Assembly: GCA_000310025.1 (NCBI GenBank)
Contig: FN649728.1
Coordinates: 1,317,169-1,381,168 of the forward strand
Length of the DNA: 64,000 nt
Direction: 5' to 3'
Source of the DNA: Ectocarpus siliculosus
Lineage: Eukaryota; Sar; Phaeophyceae; Ectocarpales; Ectocarpaceae
Made by a program: the position numbers and the translations under genes. The notes under the pieces were generated by a model that worked only from the letters and a program-made list of their open reading frames with translations, was not told the origin of the DNA and made no database searches. Below are positions 56,220-64,000 of this stretch, piece by piece; the first letter of the stretch is position 1, and each line of letters opens with the position of its first letter.

Positions 56220-57351
56220 GGGACCTTTTGCTACGATCCTCACCAAGAGGACCCTTCTGATGACGGCCATTCCAGGAGGTCCATCTCCGTGGGCATCGCG
56301 ATCAAGAACTTGTTGCTGATTGTCCAGGTGTGATGAGCTCGAACGCTGAAAAACGGGCACGTAGATGAAGAACGCTATTGCCGCGCTACAGCAGGCGGTT
56401 CGCAAAGGGCGAGGGGGCCCGCTTACCTCTGAACTGGTTCGGGAAAAGATCGGGAGAGAGCATCACGTCTAAGAGAGCGAGAGGACTCTCCTCGTGCGCC
56501 CCGTCTTTCGCCCCTCCCACCACTAGAAATCAAAGGCTACATACTTCATCGACACGCAAGAGATGAGGCGTGTAGGCGGGAGAATGACCAGGGACTTGCC
56601 TATGGCGAGGACTCCGACTCACAACAGGGTTCTGCAACCTCTGACCCGCTCTCATCTCTTGTACCGCGGCGTTCTATGGATTAGCTCCCGGCACTGTTGG
56701 TACAACGGTTTGACCGATGGTGGTAGTGGTTCAAGGAAGCAACTTTGAACATGTAAAATGGCGGGAGCCTCCTCTCAATACACCGTTTCTCTAATTTTCG
56801 GAAAATCATGTTCAGCAAAGGAGCCTCCAGTCATGAGCCTACACCGCCGTGTTGTGATCCTGCTTTTGTTTGACACGGGCTGACTACTGTGGCAAGGACT
56901 GGTCGAATAGTGACATGTGGGCTCAGAGTAGATGAGCCGGAATCGCTTGCACAGTGTTGTGAGGTTGCGATTGCAGAGGGCGTCCTCATACGACCCCCGC
57001 CCATCTACTGTAGCCCCCCACAGGGCGCTCCTTCCCAGCATTTTGTCCCCAGTTTGGGGGACGGGGTAGTGTGTACAAGTGGATCTGCGACACATCAATC
57101 AATGTTACCGGTATTCCCATTGTTCTCCTTCTTTTTCCTTGCCAATGCCCCCCCACAAGTTTGTGCTGCTCCTGGGCCTATTTATTAAGCCCATGCTGGC
57201 GCTCCAAGGAAGCACCCCACAAGGAGGAGCGAGTTATCGGAGAGTGATCGGTCGGAGCATTATATGCACCATATGCGTTGCCGCCGCGCACGTGATCACC
57301 ACGCTGCTTGTCGTGCTTGCTTTGCAGGGCGACTCCTATGAAGCCGATAAG
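56220..57351 (+). CDS. multi-pass membrane protein, two exons of a larger gene
   Basis: Exon 56220-56327 (36 codons, TGTGCAG| to CAG|GTGTGA) encodes TFCYDPHQEDPSDDGHSRRS, then SVGIAIKNLLLIVQ. Exon 57160-57351 (64 codons, CCCACAAG| to AAG|GTATGT) encodes FVLLLGLFIKPMLALQGS, and then SIICTICVAAAHVITTLLVV, ending GDSYEADK. All junctions are phase 0, so they join directly over an 832-nt intron. Two or three hydrophobic helices with a basic-acidic loop indicate an integral membrane protein. No family is recognised. More exons are expected on both sides. Confidence 0.5.
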
Positions 57352-57677
57352 GTATGTAGTTTTCGAGGGAGAGGCATTTGTACGATTTCCGTTTCTGTCG
57401 AAATGGTTGTGATATATAATGGCCTTGCGGTTGATCCCGTGGCTCATCACCCCGAGAACAGAACGATCTGTGCAAGGCCCGGGTGTTCGACACTAGTTGC
57501 GGATGATATCATTGTTTTGTGGCGGGAGACGGAAACAACAAAACACGAGGCGTCGGGGATATCCTTTCTTTCGTGGATAGCTTTCGGAAGCCATAGCGTG
57601 AAGTCCACGCGTTAAGATTTCCGTCACTGCTGCCTCCGCGGTTGAAGGTTCCGTCCGTGTTCTAACAAAAAAAACGC

Positions 57678-57977
57678 ATGTCTTGTCTCGTCACCAACTG
57701 TCGCCACAGGCTTTTCAAATCAGGCACATCGCGCTGGCGGTCAGACAAGTCGGTACACTCTGTCTCACAGAGGTGCGCATTGAGCTTGATCGACAGAAGG
57801 GTGTGCTACGTACGCCAACCTTACGGACGTTCGAGAATAGGCCATAGCAACATGTATCACCAGTCAGGATTTAGTTACCGCACTTTCGAATTAATTATGG
57901 GCGTGACTAGGTTTAGAGTAGATTGTGTCGGCACAGAAGATACTATCGAGAAATGCTGCATGGGATTTGCGACATGA
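57678..57977 (+). CDS. SRCR-like (scavenger receptor Cys-rich) segment
   Basis: An open frame contains RRVCYVRQPYGRSR, later VTRFRVDCVGTEDTIEKC. The spacing fits the second half of an SRCR domain (xVCRQLGY ... C.GTE..L..C). The canonical Leu in RQLG and the first Cys pair are not obvious, and the frame ends in TGA at 57975-57977 without a clear donor. It may be a decayed exon. It lies downstream of membrane-protein exons and upstream of another membrane segment, consistent with receptor-type genes. Confidence 0.4.
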   Translation: MSCLVTNCRHRLFKSGTSRWRSDKSVHSVSQRCALSLIDRRVCYVRQPYGRSRIGHSNMYHQSGFSYRTFELIMGVTRFRVDCVGTEDTIEKCCMGFAT

Positions 57978-58096
57978 TATTTTGTAGCACACGAAAACGT
58001 ACGTACATACACAACGTGATATTTGTTTCTTTGGGGCCGCGATACCCGCGCACGTGACCCGCTTCTCGTCCCGTGGCGGCGTCGGTGACAAGCATG

Positions 58097-58433
58097 TTAG
58101 TGTCGCCAAAGAATGGAAAGACGGAGGAATGGTCGCCAAACGGCTCTTTTGAGCGTACTGAAACGACAATCACTGGCTATTGTGACCTTTCTCCCCGCCC
58201 TCGTCGCCGTTCTCGTTGTTCCCTTTGGGTGGTGTGCCTGCTTTTCACGGTGCGCCTTCACAAAGATTGCCCTCCCTCTAGGGTTCACCAGCTTTATCAG
58301 CGACTGCAGGCGGGTGTGCGCTGAAAAGAGATCGCAGGGGCAACAAGTGGAGGACTCCGCCGCTTTGGCCGGCGCTGCTCACCGAAGCGATGAGACTCTT
58401 TCTGCCGAGAAGCTGCCACCGCAAGCACCATAG
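58097..58433 (+). CDS. membrane segment with cytoplasmic tail, possible last exon
   Basis: The plus-strand frame reads SLAIVTFLPALVAVLVVPFG, a Cys-containing loop (CACFSRCAFTK), then a polar tail ending EKLPPQAP and stop at 58433. This would suit the transmembrane and cytoplasmic end of the SRCR-like protein upstream. The acceptor is not certain (a CAAAG at about 58110 is possible), so the link is inference. Confidence 0.35.
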
Positions 58434-59225
58434 GCGTTACTATGCGCGTGATTACAACTGAACTGTTGAGTTTCGCGCCGTGAGTTGTTGCTGCTATGTT
58501 ACTTCTTGTGTTGATTGTTGACATATTTTACTCTGTGTATCCGCATTGAAAAATGTCAAATATCCTACCGGTAGTAAATCGGGATATATCCCGGTCATCC
58601 CTGGGGGGGATGATATCGAACCATCCCCGCTTTTCGGATCGAGTTTTCACATGCTTCCATCTTGAACAAGGTTGTGGAAAACCGCCACAATATATGTTTG
58701 GCCAACACCATACTTACTCATCGATCATATCGAGGAAACGACACTAAAGTTCCGGCATTCTAAAACGACACTATATTTCAGAGTTGTAGCGCGTTGTTGG
58801 TTTTGTTGTGCTCTCGATTCTGCTAAATAATTTTTTGTTGTAAGACGACTTTTCGTCACTTGTCTTGTTGGGGGTGAGTGCGTCTTGCCGAGAGTCGCCC
58901 TGTGCAGTAGTAGAGATCCTCGGACAATTTGGGTGTTCACATCGTGATTGTCTCTGATTTGGGATGAGATCGTGTGGATGTTCGCTGTGCCTGTCTGTGT
59001 TGGAAAATGGCAGGATTGCTAGGGTAGAACAGCCATGCGGGTCACCGGTTCGTTTACGTATTGTATTTGTGCATTTGATGAGTCGTTAGTGCCACCACAC
59101 TCGCGGGAACTTTAGCGAGGCGGCAACCACAGGGTCAGATATCACTTGAAATCGCGCTGAACAGGTAAAATGTAAAATATGGCGAGGATTGATTTTCTCC
59201 GATAAAATTCCATGTGCTCAAATCT
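58434..59225. other. no gene recognised
   Basis: Short frames only. Contains several T-rich tracts. Ends at the left TIR of the GGCGGTAA element. Confidence 0.4.
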
Positions 59226-59769
59226 TTCAAGGGTTTACTCGGTAACGTTTTTTGAGGGGGACAGGTTTTCGGCGGTAATGCCATTTAGCGGTAATTGTTT
59301 TGGCGGTAGGCGGTAATGCGTCTTTCGGCGGTAACGACTTTGGCGGAGGCGGTAAAACAAAGAAACGGCGGTATTTTTTCGGCGGTAACGCCATACGGCG
59401 GTAATTGTTAAGGAGTGTGGCTGCTAGCTTGAATAGGGTACATCTTATTGTTGATAAGATGTGGGTCGGTCCCAGGAGGTATACCCTTCAGACCCCTACC
59501 CTCTTAGAATTGTCTAGTCTGTGTACCCCAAGTTGGATCCCCACTTCACCTCAGACCCTTGCTGATCGTCTCTCAGCAACAACAAGCAACTTTCCCATCT
59601 CAACGTGGTCGTGGACAAGCGTGTCAACGACAGAACCTACCTTCATCTATCTCTAGGAGCAAGCTACCGCCCACGGCTTCACCTCCTATAAACTTGGCGT
59701 CAGCGGCGCCTGTTCCCGAATCTTCAGTGACTGTTTCCCCTTTGACTCCTGCTACGTCCCGCGGGAGGG

Positions 59770-60830
59770 ATGTCTCCTGCCGCGTCTTTGGCGACTAGAT
59801 ATTCATCCCTGCTGGACGCCATCCACAAGCTCCCTCAATTTACCGTTGGCGGGTGGGCTTGGGTCTACAACACAGCTGCTACGATTCGACAGGGTGTGCG
59901 GAAGGACACGGATCAACAGGTGCTCAAGGCCAAATTCGCACTTTCCTGGACGGGGCCCTACAAAGTTCTTGCGGTGGGTCCCGCTTCTGCCGACGCCACC
60001 CCAGATGGAAGCCCGTTGGCACGAAAACTCCTCTACCTGGACCTGCCTTCCGATCTTTCCGGCCCAGCAGCTCGATGTCACGTGTCTGTCCTTCGTTGCA
60101 AGTCCTGTCGCAATCCATACGAGACGGACGACCTGCCACAATCTCTGCCCGCTGAGCTTTCGCGTTATGTTCTGCACTATTTCGGAGATAAATGACCACC
60201 GTTTCACGTCACCGCGGATGATGTGTCGGTGCCTGTCGGGCCGCCTTGAGGTCGACTACATTTCGGGACGTCAACTGGTGCGGGGCCGTAGCGGCGTTCT
60301 CACTGTCCTGTACCAGACGCATTGGCTAGGCCTGACTACTCCTTCGTGGGAACGGGAATCCGACCTCGATCAATTCCGTCGACACATCCTCTTGTACTGG
60401 TCTCGCGAGGTCTGCCAAAGCAAGCAGGGTAACCGTACGTATCGAGTGGCTCGGACACGCGCGGCACAACGGGATCTAGCCCGGAATCGTGGAGAACGCT
60501 ATTTGCCTCCTGGGGCTGATCTTGTGCTTCACGCGACTTGGCTCCGTCGATTCAGCACGTCGCCCCTCCCGGTGGGAGCGCGGCTGTGGTACAAGGCCCG
60601 CGATCGATTGTGGTGGACCGGACGTATTGGTGCTCATCAGGACGGCTCGTACATCGTTCGATTGCTGGATGACCCGGGCCCAAGCGTTCTCCCTCTGCCT
60701 GCGCACCTCTACTCCACCGCCGTGGACGCCGTCTGTGGATCATGGTGTTTAGAAAAACATCGTTGGCGCCCTTTGGGCGACACCCGTGGTCGCACTCCTC
60801 TCATTACTCCTTACCGTCGGCTGTTCCCAA
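59770..60830 (+). pseudogene. pol C-terminus: integrase GPY/F, chromodomain, Tudor-like
   Basis: 59770-60195 encodes VGGWAWVYN...KFALSWTGPYKVLAVGP, the GPY/F module at the end of Ty3/gypsy integrases, and ends at TGA 60193-60195. After that stop and one frame change near 60246, the text YISGRQLVRGRSGVLTV and WLGLTTPSWERESDL looks like a chromodomain. Further on, VGARLWYKARDRLWWTGRIG and VRLLDDPGP resemble a Tudor-like fold that reads chromatin marks. The stop and shift, and the missing upstream domains, make it a relic. Confidence 0.7.
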
Positions 60831-61104
60831 TATTTCTCCTTGGCGTCGTCGTTTTCGTGTACGAGTTGGCCTATTTTGGTTTTTGTTTTGTGTTTTTTCT
60901 TGTCTCTTTTCTTTTGTTGGTTTATTTTGTGTTTGGATGCCGGGGCAACACCGCCTCAAGACGCGCGGTGTCGAGTGAACCTTCTTCCTTGTTGCATGAA
61001 TTCGTCTGAATCAGTTAACTGCCGCGACCTGGATGTACGTTCTCTCTTTTGTTGTTGGTATTTGGTTCTCCCGACGGGCTTCCTCCGAAGTTTCCTCGGT
61101 GTGG

Positions 61105-61300
61105 TTTGCCTCTGAACACTTGGAAAAGAGTTCCCCAAGTTCGGTCGGTGTTGATTGCCTCTGAACACTTGGGAAAAGAGTTCCCCAAGTTTGGTCGGTG
61201 TTGTTTGCCTCTGAACACTTGGAAAAAGAGTTCCCCAAGTTTCGTCGGTGTTGTTTTCCTCTGAACACTTGGAAACCGAGTTCCCCGTGTTCCCCTGGTT
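61105..61300. repeat. 55-bp minisatellite in LTR element (4 units)
   Basis: Four near-identical units contain TGCCTCTGAACACTTGG and GAGTTCCCCAAGTTTGGTCG. The last unit diverges. The deleted element at 52805-52925 has two units on the opposite strand. Confidence 0.9.
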
Positions 61301-63381
61301 CGCCCTTTAGCCAACTAATTTTTATTTTATTTTTTCCTTTAGCTCCATCGTGCCGCAGACGTGTCGCCTATGCTTATTGCTTCGGGATTCCATCCCGTTG
61401 TGTTGTCTTCTCCCGTGGACTTTCGTCGTCATCCACACTTCGTTCTACTTCGTCTCCGTCGTCGCTACATGCCGGCGACGCCTTCATCATCGTCGAGCCC
61501 CTGAGTCGTTGTGTTGTTGTGTGTATCTCTGCGACTTTTCTGTGTTTTTTGTATGTTGTGTATCGCCAGCGAGACAGGGCGCGGTTCGTCAGATCGCTTC
61601 TCCGACATTGATCATTCATGCTTTGCATCCTTGGTTTTCTTTAGGTTTTGCCGTTGCCACCTCTCTATACGGTTTGGGTTCCTTGACACGCTGGAAATTG
61701 TTCTCGGTGCGTTTGCCTGTCGTTCATTTCTCCTGCCCTCCCTGGACGTTTTCCTACATTGCGTTGAGTTTTTCCCTTTTACGTCGCGTCCAGTATCAAA
61801 GGTCGTTTTCGTTGGGAAGTTTGCTTGGGTGTTGAGTTTTGTTGCCGTATTTTGGACTCCCTCGTGTAGTCACCCTCATTCCTCCCGTTGTCATACGCGC
61901 GGGTGCGCGTAAATGAGTGGTGTGTGGCGTTTGGGCTTTGATTTTGTTTTCCTTGTCGTCGTCTGTTGGGGATAGCGTGCTCTGCAGCACTACATATTCT
62001 TCTTGGTCCCTTCCTTGGTATGAGCGTTGTCATTGAGATATCTATGTGTGGTCTCTTGACCGTTCGCATCCATCTTTCGTCTCAATGATGGTGTGGGGGT
62101 TGATTCGGGATATTTCTACAACTCACCCCCCGTGTAGATGTTTTGTGAAGAGTCATATCTTCGATTCATGAGCATAAATCGTTAGCTAAATCTTTATTGT
62201 AGCTTTTAGGATTTGAGCATTGATTTGAGTATAGAATCTGCATATATGATGTTCAGGGTGGGCTAGTACTAAGGAGTGTGGCTGCTAGCTTGAATAGGGT
62301 ACATCTTATTGTTGATAGGATGTGGGTCGGTCCCAGGAGGTATACCCTTCAGACCCCTACCCTCTTAGAATTGTCTAGTCTGTGTACCCCCTGAGGTGAA
62401 GTTGGATCCCCGCTTCACCTCAGACCCTTGCTGATCGTCTCTCAGCAATAACAAGCAACTTTCCCATCTCAACGTGGTCGTGGACAAGCGTGTCAACGAC
62501 AGAACCTACCTTCATCAATCTCTAGGAGCAAGCTACCACCCACGGCTTCACCTCCTTTAAATTATGGTTTTGGCGGAAGGCGGTAACGCGTTTTTCGGCG
62601 GTAACGACTTTGGCGGAGGCGGTAAAACAAAAAAAACGCGGTTAAACGGAGGATTACCGGGACCGCCCACCACGGCGGTAATGAGTGCCATTGCCATATT
62701 TACATATGGCCACAACAAACTTCAAGCGACACCAAGCAAGGCCGGCCGTAAGTGCGGTGCCGAGCTGCGGCGTCCGAACAGATGGCAATCCTCCTTTCCG
62801 AAGATTGACAATGTACTTTCATGGAGTGTTTTGTCGTATTCACCACGATGTAAAAAAATAAAAACATACAAACGGAAAAACTGACAAACGAACCCGAACC
62901 AAACTTCAGAACCAAAGAATAGATGGAAACAATCTTTGAAAAATGATAAATATGTTCGGAAAAAAAAACAAGCAAGTCCACGTGCGGATCCGGACTGCTG
63001 ACGCTCAGTGATCTAGCATGGCGGCCGAGGCTAGACCTTTAGTCACTCGAACCGTCCATAGCCGGTAACAGACCTATATGAGAGTATTTTTTCGGCGGCA
63101 ACGCCAAACAGCGGTAATTGTTTTGGCGGTAGGCGGAAACGCATTTTTCGGCGGTAACGACTTTGGCGGAGGCGGTGAAACAAAAAAACGGCGGTAATTT
63201 TTCGGCGGTAACGCCACGGCGGTAGGTAATGGTTTTGGCGGAAGGCGGTACCGCGTTTTTCTGCGGTAACGACTTTGGCGGAGCGGTAAAAAAAAAATAA
63301 CGCGGTAAAACGGAGGATTACCGGAACCGCCCACCACGGGGGTAATTTGACGGCGGTAATATTACCGAGTAAACCCTTGAA

Positions 63382-63884
63382 TTTTTTAATGAATCGGAAG
63401 TTACCGACGTACCACGAATGAATCCAAAATGGAATTAGTTAGGGACCTTCACTCGAATGGCGTGTGATTCCACGTAGAGTGATGCGGACTCGGCATACCG
63501 CTCCTGCATCACATTTACGAAACGTTTCGACACTTCAAGCGATATCCAATACAATTGACGAGGTTCCACTGCTGTCAACAGTGTTACATGCCGTGCAGTC
63601 CGTCGCACTCTGAACCTCTAACTGCAAGAAAACGGAGATGCTATCGGTGCAGGAGTACCTATTCAATAGCTCACCTGGGACTCCAAGAATCGTGCCTGAT
63701 TGTGCAACACTGTTGTTGCAGCGACGAGGTGTCCGGAGCCCAGGCTTGACTTGACATAGTCCAGCATCGTCTTGTACCACTGCTCTGCTTCCGAGCTGTT
63801 GACCTGGTGCGCCCAGAGGTGCGAGCGAGATTATCTCAAACTTCGAAGCACGTCCAAAGTTCTGGGGTACTTACATTATTGGGA
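63382..63884. other. no gene recognised
   Basis: A minus frame at 63535-63780 (SVAQSGTILGVPGELLNRYS) lacks splice support. Nothing firm. Confidence 0.35.
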
Positions 63885-64000
63885 GCCCACGTGGGACGTC
63901 CCATGGGACAGCCCTGGGACGTCCCACGTGTCTCATGGTGTCCCATGGGACAGCTAGGGCCGTCCCATGGTGTCCCATGAGACAGCTAGGGCCGTCCCAT
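63885..64000. repeat. GTCCCATGGGACAGC minisatellite at window edge
   Basis: Repeats of GTCCCATGGGACAGC(T/C) with linkers AGGGCC or CTGGGAC, internally palindromic (CCCATGGG, CCACGTGG). They run off the right end, so the size is unknown. Confidence 0.85.

Larger units (their letters stand above)
59406..62562 (+). mobile_element. truncated LTR retroelement (chromodomain, Ty3/gypsy-like)
   Basis: The LTRs are about 288 bp (59406-59693) and 296 bp (62267-62562), beginning TGTTAAGGAGTG or a variant. A TGGCGTCAGCGGCG primer-binding-type sequence follows the 5' LTR and a purine-rich CAGGGTGGG precedes the 3' LTR. The interior holds only the C-terminal part of pol, then non-coding sequence with a 55-bp tandem repeat. 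Gag, protease, reverse transcriptase and the integrase core are absent. It is inserted in the GGCGGTAA element at GGCGGTAAT|. The LTRs differ by several indels, so the insertion is old. Confidence 0.85.
59226..63381. mobile_element. TIR element built of GGCGGTAA repeats (hosts an LTR element)
   Basis: Perfect 20-bp inverted ends, TTCAAGGGTTTACTCGGTAA at 59226-59245 and its complement at 63362-63381, enclose arrays of GGCGGTAA-type words. These are arranged in a higher unit of ~130-150 bp (CGGCGGTAACGACTTTGGCGG, then AGGCGGTAAAAC). Without the inserted LTR element it is about 1.0 kb. A second terminal-like word pair (GGAGGATTACCGG.ACCGCCC at about 62650 and 63313) suggests a tandem or truncated copy inside. 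No ORF for a transposase and no clear target duplication were seen. Confidence 0.65.

Overview
This window reads as nuclear DNA of a eukaryote, most likely a brown alga (Ectocarpus-like stramenopile). The sequence shows spliced genes with GT/AG introns and phase-compatible exons, dispersed LTR, TIR and tRNA-derived elements, many micro- and minisatellites, an interstitial TTAGGG tract and a 100-base assembly gap. One TPR exon of exactly 126 nt matches the one-repeat-per-exon format described for Ectocarpus NB-ARC-TPR genes. The taxon assignment is inference; no rRNA or housekeeping marker is present.

Layout. 1-1868: 5' end of an unrecognised coiled-coil-like gene on the minus strand. 2439-4245: Tc1/mariner-type TIR element carrying a tRNA-Arg-like sequence. 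4348-4549: small TIR element. 7200-9357: the clearest gene, a two-exon HSPA12-type Hsp70-like protein (minus). 9757-24247 and 32516-43224: a direct segmental duplication. Both copies carry an intact two-exon 391-codon-class gene of unknown function (plus strand). On the minus strand both carry conserved coding segments that have decayed differently. Copy 1 keeps exons of a Cys-rich multi-pass membrane protein. Copy 2 has lost them through a premature stop and a deletion of about 3.9 kb. Between the copies lie an unknown exon (26084-26443), an ORF cluster, degenerate tandem repeats, a minisatellite ending in telomere-like repeats, TPR exon(s) and a dimeric tRNA SINE.

44189-49215: an acidic, poly-Ala and Lys-rich multi-exon gene on the minus strand, bracketed by an inverted ~200-bp repeat that itself looks like an exon cassette. 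49712-49935: a probable first exon. 50685-51183: a long palindrome containing the N gap. 51534-53232: an internally deleted LTR element. 53734-54225: another exon of the cassette type and a second SINE. 56220-58433: exons of a membrane protein and an SRCR-like segment followed by a membrane segment. 59226-63381: a TIR element built from GGCGGTAA repeats, split by a 3.2-kb LTR element that retains only integrase C-terminus, chromodomain and Tudor-like coding. The right edge runs into a CCCATGGGACAGC minisatellite.

The genes do not form an operon-like pathway. The theme is rapid local evolution: duplication, a conversion-like identical tract, exon-cassette families, receptor-like exons and nested transposons. 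Exon boundaries were read by eye from splice consensus, phase and, where available, comparison of the two duplicate copies. No transcript evidence was available.
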